From positions 20,184 through 84,183 of the forward strand of contig ARYC01003299.1 of NCBI GenBank assembly GCA_000711775.1: a stretch of 64,000 bases of DNA, read 5' to 3'. Below the pieces are notes generated by a model. The model made no database searches and had not been told where the DNA came from. It was given only the letters and a program-made list of their open reading frames with translations. Shown piece after piece: positions 24,881 to 36,005 of the stretch; position 1 is the first letter of the stretch, and every line of letters starts with the position of its first letter. Made by a program: the position numbers and the translations under genes. Source of the stretch: Oxytricha trifallax (taxonomy: Eukaryota > Ciliophora > Spirotrichea > Sporadotrichida > Oxytrichidae).

Positions 24881-26270
24881 GAGCTGCAACCAGCTAAGAA
24901 AGTGGTACTGCTTAACATTAGCCAGTAATTCTTTGTTTCATGAATTAAAAGAAATTTATACATGTGATACCTCTACCTAATAAGAGAAGACTGAAATTTA
25001 CTATCCTTAAGCCTAAATCTTTGATTAATAGCTCATTTGATTAATAGAAATGCAATTTTAAGAAATTTATTACGAAGAATAAATAAAATTGGCAGAAGAA
25101 GAGGAGGAGAAGAAAACAAAATTAGTTGAAAATTTTGTGCGATTAGTGCGATGAAATATTTATTTGCTATAAAGAATTATATTTTAGAGAAGCATTTCTA
25201 AGATTTGAAAAATATTTCTGCCCTTACTGCAATTATAAATTAAATCATTCAAGTGATCTGAAAGTTCACTTAAAAAAATATCAAGCAAGAAGTTTGAAAG
25301 AATAGATTTGAGACTGGAGAGGTCTTCCTAAAAAAAAGAAAGCCAAGATCCATAAGAGTCTCTCGAATAACGAGTTAAGAAAGATAATATGTTCATTAAT
25401 GTAGTGAGAAACCTCCCTGCTTCTGAGATAGTGAAAATCACAATTATTATAGATGCAATAAAGCTTCCAATATTTAACGTAATTGACCTTAAACACTATA
25501 TATAAAGTTTCTTGAGGATAAGTCTTAAAAGAAAGTTACAACTGAAATTCAGTATGTTTATAAAATAAACTCATTCGAATATTTAAATGCGATAATAAAT
25601 AAAATAAGGAATATGTCAATTAGAACGAAGCATTAACATAAGCTAAAAATAAAGATTGTAGGTTGATTATAAAGTTTGATGCAATTCTTCTCGCTAAAGA
25701 TCACGTCGCTTTTCGATTACCATTATACTTAAAATCTTTTAGAAACTATAAAAGAAATAAGATGTATTAAATAGCTGTCTCTTATCCTAACAAATGTTTG
25801 CTAAGCAATTTAGGAGCTTCATAACTTAAGACATTTTCCACATAGATCTGAAGCTTGAGAATATCATGCTTAACTTTCTCTTCTCTGAGTGGTTGTAATT
25901 GATTTTAATAGGTCATAGAGAGTAGAGGGGTTTGGGCTTGGTAACGTATTCGGCACTCTTGGTTACTTTCCAGAGAGAGAAAACTTGAGAGAGGGTGACA
26001 TCAAGTGGGATATTTAGGATCTAGCAGCAATTATAGCAGAATGCGATATACCAAGAAATGATTACTACAGCTGCAAGAGAAAGATTAAAAGCATTAAATT
26101 CAACAGTATCTAGTAAAAAATATGATTAAGGTTGAAATGAGAGAAATGGCTGAATAGATTATTCTTAACAAAATTATACATCAGAGCATAGAATCGATTA
26201 GTATATAAAATGAATAGGAGATATTAAGTTAAGAAAGTTCACCCATGAAATCAAGGAACAGAATTTATAA
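24880..26270 (+). pseudogene. TBE 57-kDa zinc-finger/kinase protein (degenerate)
   Basis: Zinc-finger/kinase protein of the TBE. Two Cys pairs, ILCDQCDE and YFCPYCNYKLNHSSDLKVH, are readable near 25130-25270. The late kinase part reads GTLGYFPERENLREGDIKWD and LAAIIAECDIPRNDYYS near 25950-26070. The HRDLKPEN loop is not readable and multiple TGAs and shifts occur, so the copy is inactive. It ends just before the right terminal repeat, as in the other copies. Confidence 0.75.
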
Positions 26271-27389
26271 AATAAAACTCCTTTAATTCTTTCACATTTA
26301 CATTACATTAACCCTAATAAAGTATATACATGTTTTATCAATCAAAAGCTCAATTAAATTACTGAAGAGGTTTTGGGGTTCTAAATGATTGGATAAATAA
26401 GATTCCTTTACATTTGAGTGATATAGATTACAAATAAAGTTATCCTAAAACTTTGTAAGCTATTGATAAAAGACCAATAGTTATTGTATTGCCTGGTCTC
26501 ACTAGTAATAACAATGAAATTTTTCTGTAAAATTTATTGATTGAAGCCAAGAATCATGGATTCTAAGCCGTTGTAGTAAATTATAGAGATGCTTCTGATC
26601 TAGAGTTGAAAGTAATTTATATTATGAATATTTATCTTAATTTAGAGCCCAAAATTGTACTGTGCAGCAAGCACAGGAGATATATGAGAACCTTTGAATT
26701 ATATTTTCAAGAAATATTGCTGTGATAAATCAGGTTAAGATCTCAGAAAATTATTTCTTATTGGGAACTCAATGTGAGCAAATAAAATAGTTGTCAATTA
26801 CTTAGATGAAGAAGGAGAGATCTAAGAGCAATTTTTGGGATAAATTCTATTTAATAAAGCTAAAAATATGAGGTCAATATTTCAGGAGCTTGCTGTATAT
26901 AGCCTCTGATGAGTATGTGGGAAACTCAAAATTCAGTCAGGAATATTTTTATGGCCTCTTCAATTTAGCTATAGGGTCTAACCTAAAGCAAAAAATTTAA
27001 AATTCACAGACATCTTGCATAGTGAATACCTCATTTCTAATCAAATTGACTTAAATTAAACATTGAAAATGATAAATACTCTTCCTGATTATGATCATCA
27101 TATAACCAGCAAAATATTCGGATATGAAACCTTAGAAAATTACTGCACACAAAGCATCTAGTGTGCATTTCATACTTAAAATATAAATCCCAACTTTTAT
27201 ATTGATGGCCAAAGACGTTCCAGTTATTGGAGAGAAAAGTATAGCTTATTAAAGCTGTTAAGAAATTAAGAAAATTATATTGGGTTTTACTGACTTAGAC
27301 TATTTCGAAACTTTATATAGCTCTTAATAGTTGTTTGTGAAGCCTGTCTTTGAATTTCTTAATGCAATTAAAGAGTGATAAATAACAAT

Positions 27390-27590
27390 ATTCTTATGCA
27401 ATTTAATTGATTTTTACTTTGTAATCCTAATATTAATAAATATGTTTTTCATTAAAAGTGTTGAAAATTTTACAATTTCAGATTAATATTTAATACAAAT
27501 ATTGAAAAAGGAAAAATGTTTAATATAGTTAAAATTCAATTAATCTAATTAAAATCCTACAAATAATCAATATTATGAGTCAAAATTTTA
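27390..27590. other. AT-rich spacer after ABHD copy A
   Basis: No coding signal seen. Confidence 0.4.
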
Positions 27591-27599
27591 TAAAAATGG

Positions 27600-28260
27600 G
27601 GTCTTTTTATCTTGCTCTATAGGTAATTCAAACTATAACTCTCAAAACGGGTCTGCTCTCTCATTATTTTTCAAATCTATGTGCTTGTTAGGTCCTTTAC
27701 ATTTCCGTTTAGAGCTAGTTTATTAATCTATCGGGCTTTAAAACTATATACGGTCCTTAACTCAATTTAAACTAAAATAGGGATTTCTCTCTGTGTTCTT
27801 CTCTCTTTCGTAGAGTATAAAACTTGCCATATTTCCCATAAATTTTAAATCTAAATTTATATGAGATGAATTGATGCTCTGCAGTTCCTAGAGCCGCGTA
27901 TTAATTTTGTTAATACTCAGCTTCTTTTTTTTGGAGAGATTTTTTTATTTTTTCTATTGAGTTTTTTAAACAGCTAAAGTTAAGCACTCAGGCTTAAGAG
28001 TTCTAAGAACTCCAAAGAAGTTGTTTGTCTCTGGCAACTTATGAGAGAGTTTGAATTTTAAAGGAAGTAGAGAGCAATATCTATTTCATTGATATCATCA
28101 TCGAGTAGGTCTTTCATCTGAGATTTTTCGGGAGGAAGGCTTATCTATCATTTAATTTCAATGCTCTCTTTTTTTCACATACCAAACTTTAAGAATGAGA
28201 ATTTTGTTTCTTCCTGAGTTGGCAAAAATAATCAAATTCATCTTTGACTTTAAAGTTAAA
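27600..28260 (-). pseudogene. Solitary TBE 22-kDa gene relic
   Basis: Minus-strand sequence homologous over most of its length to the 22-kDa ORF at 23295-23951: shared AGATGAATTGATGCTCTGCAG/AGATGAATGGATGCTTTTGCAG block, the CCAAAGAAG block, and the FLPTL-like start. No transposase, kinase or terminal repeats are seen around it. It is therefore a fragment of a further TBE, decayed by indels, sitting between the two ABHD copies. Confidence 0.65.
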
Positions 28261-28550
28261 AAGTATGAAAATAATCCTTTCTATACAATGTATCTGTATT
28301 GGTTCTCTTCCATCGGTATTTCTCTATTAATTTTTAGAATAAATTCTCTTCGTTGCATCATTTATTAACTCCAACTTTAAAAATGATTGGAGAGTTTGAA
28401 AATATGAAAAATAAATTATTATTCATTTTGCTAATTAAACCAATATAGAAATAAAATAAATGTAATATATCATAAAATAATAATTATACCTACTAAAAAT
28501 GGTAAATATATAGTTGCTCAATTAACTAAACTTTATTATTAAAAGATATC

Positions 28551-29967
28551 CTAATACTTCTGTCTTCGCAGCAATTTATTTATTAATCCTGCTCTATGCA
28601 AAACTTCGTAGGAAAATAAAGTTTCTACTTCAATTTTCTTAAAACTCAGATTTGGCTAAGATAATTCTTTCGAAATCTCATTTGAATAATATGGTAAGGT
28701 TCTTAATCTTAATGATCCTAATCAAATTGCTACTATAATATAATCTATATTTAGTTTTATAAACCATCATTAAAATTTAAACGATTTAACAATATACTAA
28801 CTTCTCTTGTCTTATAGCATTTTATTCCAAGTTTCTTCCTGCCATCATGTCATTAGTAAATAGCTATGAACCCACTAATGGAGAGTGTCTTGAAATATTT
28901 AAATCCAATCCAATTTAAGAGAGAGATATTTACTTTTCACGATGGAGGCCATATTGCCATTGACTGGGTTGATGAGATTCCAAAAAATTTGAGTTAATTA
29001 ACAACTTAATAAAATGATCCAAAAATAACCAACCTTATTGAAAAGAGACCCATTGTAATTGTATTACCTGGTCTAACTAGTAATAACAACGAAATTTATG
29101 TTTTAAGCTTATTGATTGAAGCAAAATAGCATGGATTCTAGGCTGTTTTAGTAAATTATAGAGTGGCTTCTGATCTCGAAATTCATAATACCTAGTACTT
29201 AACTATATTCTTCAGAGCCCAAAATAATATTGTGCAGCTAGCACAGATGACTTGAGAGAGCCTTTGGACTACATCTACAAGAAATATTGTTGTGATAAGT
29301 CGAGTTAAAAACTTTAAAAATTTGTGTCTAATTGGGAACTCAATGGGAGCAAATATAGTGGCCAACTATTTGGGCGAAGAAGCTGAAATTTAAGAGTAAT
29401 CTCAAATGAACTTTGGAATGAATTCTTTCTAGCAGAAAGAAAAATCTGACCTCAAAATTCCGGGTGCCTGCTGCGTACAATCGCCGATGAGTATGTGGGA
29501 AACTGGAAATTCTATTTAGAATTCCTTTATGGAATGTACTACAAAGTTATTGGCCAAAACTTGAAGAAAAAAGTTTCAAAATACGCAGATATATTACATG
29601 GTGAGTACCTCACCAACAATAAAGTTGATTTCAATTAAACCTTAAAAAGATAAGAACAGTCACTGATTATGATATTCATGTGACTAGTAAAGTATTCGGA
29701 TATGAAACCATAAATAATTATTATGATAAGGCTTCTAGTGTGCATCGCATCCCCCAAATATCAGTCTCAACCTTTATTTTGATGTTTAAAGACGATCCTA
29801 TTATTGGAGAGAAAGCATATGATTACGAAATTTGTTAGAAAAACAAGAATATTATTCTTGGTGTAACTGATTATGGATGTCACCTTAGCTATTTAGAACA
29901 TGTTTATAGCTCAAAATAATGGTTCGTGAAATCTGTATTTGAATGTCTCAATGCTATTAAAGAATGA
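28551..29967 (+). pseudogene. ABHD1/3-type alpha/beta hydrolase, copy B (frameshifted)
   Basis: Paralogue of copy A. An N-terminal membrane segment (FAAIYLLILLYAKLRRKIKF) is followed by LSKSHLNNM and a GTAAGG donor, then FLPAIMSLVNSYEP, REIFTFHDGGHIAIDWVDEI and RPIVIVLPGLTSNNNEIYVL. The nucleophile elbow is intact: CLIGNSMGANIVANYLGEE. The catalytic Asp region (FKDDPIIGEKAYDYEICQKN) and His region (DYGCHLSYLEH) are present. At least four single-base frame changes separate these blocks with no IES-like insert, which argues for a pseudogene, though assembly error is possible. It ends at TGA 29965-29967. It lacks the 646-bp IES and the TBE of copy A. Confidence 0.75.
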
Positions 29968-30127
29968 TATAATTACAATTAATTAAATATTTTTTATTTT
30001 TTTATTATATTAATGAAAATAATTATCATTAATTTTCTTTTAGATATATACTATAAATTATATCTTTTCATAATTATTCAGAAATGATATAGTAAATACT
30101 AGAATTTATTCGATAATCATGCTCAAT

Positions 30128-33100
30128 TCATAAATTAAGTTTTTCCTTTAACGTCTTTAAGAACAATTTTTTCTTCTCTTTTTCAGCTTTATCAGTACTT
30201 TAAAATTTCTTTATCATCTTGTTAGCCTAATATTATTAATATTTATTTTAATTATATATCAATGCATTTTTGTAAATAAAATGTGCAAATATTTAATTTA
30301 TATAATATTAAGATTTTTATGTCTCTGAGTAATCTTTAACTCTTTCGTATAAATCGCCAATTTCAATCATCATTCTGACTCTCTCAAAAATCTTCTTATC
30401 TTCGCTGCTTATTGCTTATAGGTATTATTCTAGAGTGTTAATGCTTCTTCGAAATTCAAAAGTTTTTCAAGTATTTAGCTTTTCAAGATAAACTTTAAGT
30501 GAAAATAATTAATCTTAATATTTAAAAAGTAATTTGAAAGATTTCTTAAAAATAAATGAAAATTTAGGAAATTATTTTGATAAGAATTATTTTAACGAAT
30601 AAGGTTTATAAATATCAACGAGAAGGGTATTGGTTTAATCTGAGACATCATACTTATATAAATCTATATTTAGTCAATTTAATATTAAACTTTGTTTTAC
30701 TGCTCTAACCTTTCAAAATTTTAAGCTATTTATAAGGATCTGAATTCATTAAAAAACAAGAATTGATAAGGTATTTAATTTAATAAAATTGATAATTTTA
30801 AATCCTTTTAATTTTAGTATTTAACAGAATTTCGATGCTCTTATCATTAGTATTGGCATATCTATCTCTCAAGTTGATTTTAATTGGTGAATAATCTCTC
30901 CTTAATTTTTCCCCCAAAACCCCTTTACCTTGTATTTATTAAACAGGGAAATAGCCTAGTTTAATCTACTTCATTAGTCCTCTAAGAATAGTTATTGATT
31001 ATTGATATTATCCCATTTCACTATAAACATCAGCTATATCTATCTGTAAATCTCTAATTTAATGAGAATAATCGAATTATTATGATTTTTATCTAACTTG
31101 TTCTTAATAAATATTTTTTAAAGTAAGAGCCAAGAGTTTCTAAGTATTTTGAGTGATAGTGGCCTACATAATATATTTACTAGAGCATTTAAAAGGATGA
31201 TATTTGAATCTCTAAAACTTCTGAGTCTTGCCAATCTAAATATTCACACTCTTACAGACACTATTGATTAAACTTAATGAATATTGGAGGATGATTAAAA
31301 TATTTTATAAAATTAATTAAATTACCTCTATTTGAAAGCTTAAATAGCTTCATTATTCTATTGAGTTTCTAGCAAAATTCTTCCTCTTTGTTATAGAATT
31401 TCACATTATCGCAACTTTATCTCTTTTTAAATATTATCCTTTTATTAATTTTCAGTTTAAACTGACACTCTTGAGTAAGACGCTCGCTTATCCTTTTCTT
31501 TTTTAGGATAATCAGAGCTATCCTCTAAGAATATTTATTGCTAATTTTGGGTGTCAAACACACTTTACCCTTTAAATATACTGAGGTTATTTTAGTTCTC
31601 ATTTGCTTCGATTATCAAAGATTAAAGAAATCTTTGAGAATATTCTAGCTTCAGCATTTCCTCGTCAAATCTATTTAGTTTTAAGAGTGGCATGCTTAAA
31701 TTAAAGTAAAAGCTACAGAGTTACCATACATCTTAAACTGTTATAATATTGTGATGAGAAATTTAATTTATTTAAGAGTCTGCTCTTTGAAATGGAATTT
31801 AGTTCTTAATCAAGTATATTTTAATATAAATCAAGTCATTAGTGAGGATTTCTAAAAATAACCAAGATTAAATTGATATTAATTTCTCAATAATCTTGAA
31901 AAAGTAAAAGTTATTGCTAATGTTTATTTAATCTCCCTCTTGAATTGCCTGCATATTTTAATTTAAAAATTCATCAGTAGCAATATCTTCTTCGCTTCTA
32001 AATAGTGACTGGAAATCATAGGTAAAATCTACATAGTGCTCTTCACTATAAAAATATTCGTTCTCCTTTAAAAATTTGACTCTCTAATTTGTAATTTAAA
32101 TTATTTCGTTATAGATCAAATTAGCATCCCAGCTAGGCCTTGGCATAGCTAACAATCTGCTTGCTTAAAATATTTTTTATAGAACTTCGAGTGATAAATC
32201 TAGATACAGTTATTTTAATAGGAAAAGTTATTTCTGATAGTACTTTATTGACTCAGCAAATACATTCTAATATTTAGATTCAAAATGCGAGATTAGATAT
32301 TTTAAAATTTTGAAGTAAGCTTATGTGTTTCAGCAATCATCTCAAGTATGTCGATCATAGTAAATTTATTAGTGCATAAATCTTTGGCTTTATTTAATTC
32401 CTCAAAAACAGTTGCCTTCTAATATCCCATTTAATAAGCTCTCTTTGCCTTGATATATTACAAAAATACAATCGACCAATCCAATAAGTATTCAAAGATG
32501 GAATTCTTGTAATTTCTAATCCTTTTTTTATTTGGACAAAACAGTAATATTTTGGGAAATATTAGGTCTTGCTTATGGTTAATTTTCACTTTAAAATTAA
32601 AAATAGATTTCGTTTTAGAGATGATATAGAATTTTATCGACTTAAGTATATTATTGGTGACGGAAAACCTGCTCTAAATCGAGGATTTTCATTATCAAAT
32701 TTAAAGCAGTAGATTTGAATCTTCAAACTACAGTGCTTTACAATTTTATTGAAGGTAATATTGATTGTTTTCTCTTAAAATATTCTATAAGTTTTATTGC
32801 TACAGTGCTGAAATTTTGATATAAAAATTCCTCAAATTTCCTGATAACATCATACAGTTTGAAGTTTGATTCTTTTCTCATTAATGCGCTTAATACTTCA
32901 ATTAAAAAACTAGCAAAATCAGGATTGCTAGTAAGAGTATCATTATTAAATAGCTATGCAAGGGCTTATCTATCAGCTAGAAACAACTCTTATCTAGTAT
33001 ATTGAATATTAAACTGATCTTCTTAATTGATACCTTACATTATCGTAGGCATATTATGCTGATTCAAACCTCTTAGCTTATACATTTACTGCTGTTGATT

Positions 33101-35073
33101 GATTTAGTTTGAGTTAAGATTGACATCAGAGTCAGATCTAGTCTAAATATTTGATTCTACTCTCTATAGTAACAGTTCTTACTCTATTTCATTCGGTCTT
33201 TTTTGACTTTCAAATTCTTGTTTACTGTTGAAATTGCTACTCTTAAACTATAACAACTCTTGCTGCTATTATTTCTGCTCTTCACTAAGTATAATTGATA
33301 AATTGAATCCTATTATCTTAAGAAGATACTCTTCATTGATGAATAAGTTTTCTGCATCTATGGCTCCATGATAAATCCCCTTACTGTCATGTTCTGCTAA
33401 AATTTACAGACCTTGATAGTGTAGATAAACTAATTTCTCTTAAGTAGATATTTATTGTGTAGGCACTCGCTAAAGTTTTGTTTCTGAGTTAATGTTCAAT
33501 GGTTGAGCAGGGAGAAAGGATTATAGAGTATAAGTTTATTATTAAGCAGTTAAGTGCAAATAAGCTAGTAGAGATTTACCAGGCTTATCGAGGAAGAAAA
33601 ATTCATATTACAATTTGTAGACCATGCTTCAAACTTCCTTATAGCTAAGTTAAAAATATAAAATAATTAAAGTTTCCGAGATATGGTTTTAAAGTTGATT
33701 TTCTTATGAATTCTATTTTGTATCGCTCTCTGAACAATATATCATATGCCCTTAGAAATAGTCTTTTCCAGCTTATATTCTATGCATAATTTTATCCCAA
33801 AAACTGCTCTATCCAATAAATTCAACCTTAATCTCAGTTTACTATTCATCACAATCCTAATCAATATGTATTTTTCTATGAGAATTTCTATAAATTTCTA
33901 TTAACTCATTCTCATATTGATGAGATTATTCTCTTTTTTTCATTAGATGCTAATCATTAGGGATTATATGTTACTCAGCTTTATAGAGTGATTAAAACTG
34001 AGTGAATTGCGTTTATGGTTGAAACTAAGCATTTTTAGATTTCTATTTTTATAGCCCTATTACATTTTTCTATTTGTATTGGTTCTTTCTTATCGAGTGT
34101 TTTATAATTAGAAATAAGGAAAATGCTATATTAAACCTTAAAATATTTAATAGTTTTCTGCTGTGTGATTAAAGCATGTTATACACATTTTCATCTATTA
34201 TGGTTGTTATCTCCTAAGAAAATTCATCCCTCAAATCTTCAGTTAATAAATTTATTCTTAAGATATAAATAGAAATTGTAAATGGAATTGTCTTTAATTA
34301 TTATTATTAAGTTGTGTTTAATGATCGCCAATAAACAAGTAATCTCTAGATTAGTTATCATTTTCTAATATTCTATTCTCTTATTACTGGCCTATTGATT
34401 TAAATCCTTAAAATATTGATTAAAAAGTGAATTTTTATGCTACACTTGCTAGTAAGTAAGTATCAGTTCTGTCACCTCTATACAGGCTAAGCTTCCTATA
34501 AGTCTGATATGAGTAATTCATTAGATACCTCTACTATTGATTTTATTTCGTCTATAATTACATTATATTTTAATCTAATTGTGAGTTTGCAATCTTTTAC
34601 TCAGAGTTTTATAGTGATTTAAGACTGCTGTCATTATTTTGTTTCTTGAATGCTTGAGATTTACTATTTTTGTGAGAACTTGAATTGGAAATCTGGGATT
34701 TTAAGTTTGAGTCTTCTTCAAGTATTATGACATTTTTCTTAGAGATATGCTTTGAAACTGGTTTAGCGTTTTTCATAATAAACTATACTTCTTCTTGAAT
34801 ATATTGCTCTTCATGCGATAAATATTAATCTTCGACTAATCCACCGATCTGTGTAAGTTCTAATTGCCTGTCTATTTTTTCATGTTTATAATCTCCAAAT
34901 TCTCCAAAATTATTCTCATAATTAATAGTTAATTGCTGCTTTTTTGTATATTAATTTTGGAAGTACTGAGGTTTATAGAGCTTAACAACTGATTTTTTCC
35001 TGGATTATTTCTGAAATTAAGCATTCAATTGAGCTTCACTAGATTTATGGCTAAAAGTGTTTTGATTCCCCAT
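30128..35073 (-). CDS. Pseudokinase with helical/TPR-like C-terminal region (IES-interrupted)
   Basis: Start ATG 35073, MGNQNTFSHKSSEAQ; Gly2 suggests N-myristoylation. A low-complexity N-terminal region leads to an N-lobe-like piece (KLSLYRGDRTDTYLLAS, about 34530-34470). Near 33400-33300 the catalytic loop reads KGIYHGAIDAENLFINEEYL, so HRD is HGA and the DFG position reads IGFNLS. A Q-rich linker follows, then helical blocks: LLDWSIVFLQYIKAKRAYQM, KYQNVFAESIKYYQKQLFLL, MPRPSWDANLIYNEI, FYSEEHYVDFTYDFQSLF. The last block (RSINTLEQYLQAISSEDKK) runs to TGA at 30128-30130. Loss of HRD and DFG points to a non-catalytic kinase. Several IESs are inferred; joints are not resolved. Confidence 0.6.
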
Positions 35074-35356
35074 TTTATGTATATTATTTTATAATTATAG
35101 AGATTTGGAATACAAGTTATTTCACTTACTAATATTTACGATTATAATTAATATCTTTAATTTAATAAATTTATTATATATTATTGATTTAAGTCGTATA
35201 CTCATGTATATAAATAAAATAAAAAGAGTGAGATAGTTATTGAAATTTTATTGAAAATCTATAAAGAAACTAAAATAATCTTGCATTATATATTACTTTG
35301 TTGTAGTTTTTAATTGTAATCATAACTTCTGAATCATAGGTCTATTTCTTTTCAAA

Positions 35357-35978
35357 TCAAATTAATTAATTAATAGTTGACTGGAACTGCTCACATAATA
35401 ATAATATCTGTATTTAAAAAGCTAAAATCTATATTTACAAATTATATATAATTCGATTAATTGTGACAAGGTTGCTGAACTCCAAATTCTAATTCTTAGT
35501 CTTTCTTAACAGCTTCTTGTTTCTAATGTTATATTTATTCTTGCGTTTCTTATCTCTCTTTTTAATCTCACTATGATTGTTATTCATATAAACACCACCC
35601 CAGTCTGAGATTTATTTACGATTATTTTATTTAGGTTATCAGTGATAATACTCAAAGCTTGATATGTAGGATTGCAAGTCATATCATTGTATTTTTTCAA
35701 CATTTCCTCTGATTTAGCCCCTTCAATAGTTATAATTTAATATAGTATAAATGGCTTTAATGAAATAAATAAGTGACATATTAATATACATAATAAGAAT
35801 TGAGAGCAAAAATAATATTATATAAATCAGGTACTTAGACTGGAAGGAATGTAGGAATAAAGCTTTCATGATTGACGAAGACCGTAGTAATCTATTGTAA
35901 GCTTTGATATCTTTATCTTCGAAAGTATTAAGCAATTTTTTTGCCATCGGTATCAATTCTGAACCTATTTTCTTGCAT
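35357..35978 (-). CDS. Small hypothetical protein, basic C-terminus
   Basis: Candidate start ATG 35978, MQENRFRIDTDGKKIAQYFR. A second block at about 35720-35590 reads KSEEMLKKYNDMTCNPTYQA and LSIITDNLNK, and a third at about 35600-35440 is basic (HSEIKKRDKKRKNKYNIRNK). TGA at 35357-35359. Phases differ between blocks, so at least one IES or frame change lies between them. Only 28 bp separate it from the end of the gene upstream on the same strand, so it could also be that gene's 3' part. Not recognised. Confidence 0.4.
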
Positions 35979-36005
35979 CAATCTTATATAAAAACCAACA
36001 ATAAA

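Larger units (their letters stand above)
22174..26383 (+). mobile_element. Full-length TBE transposon (4.2 kb)
   Basis: Left end CAAAACCCTTAATC after ATT (22171-22173); right end TTTTGGGGTTCTA at 26383 before AAT (26384-26386). Length 4210 bp, in line with known TBEs of about 4.1 kb. It holds the transposase (plus), 22-kDa (minus) and 57-kDa (plus) genes in TBE order. The terminal bases and target copies differ by point changes, so it is an old insertion. It interrupts the ABHD copy A coding sequence between HAI and DWINK. Confidence 0.92.
20500..27378 (+). pseudogene. ABHD1/3-type alpha/beta hydrolase, copy A (TBE-interrupted, decayed)
   Basis: Membrane-anchored ABHD1/3-type serine hydrolase, a lipid-acting family. 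A first exon around 20505-20625 (LILIYAKL, then SELAKKIFSNSHLNNM, then GTAAGG donor) is followed at about 21400 by FFPAIMPLKNSFELIDGK and KREIFT. An IES (21502-22147), a 26-base coding piece (FQDGAHAI) and a full TBE (22174-26383) come next. Coding resumes with DWINKIP, RPIVIVLPGLTSNNNEIF and HGFQAVVVNYRDASDLE. The nucleophile elbow reads GNSM-stop-AN: TGA replaces the Gly codon kept in copy B. Several frame changes follow. The last TGA is 27376-27378. Without the Gly and with shifts it is not expected to give an active enzyme. Confidence 0.75.
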
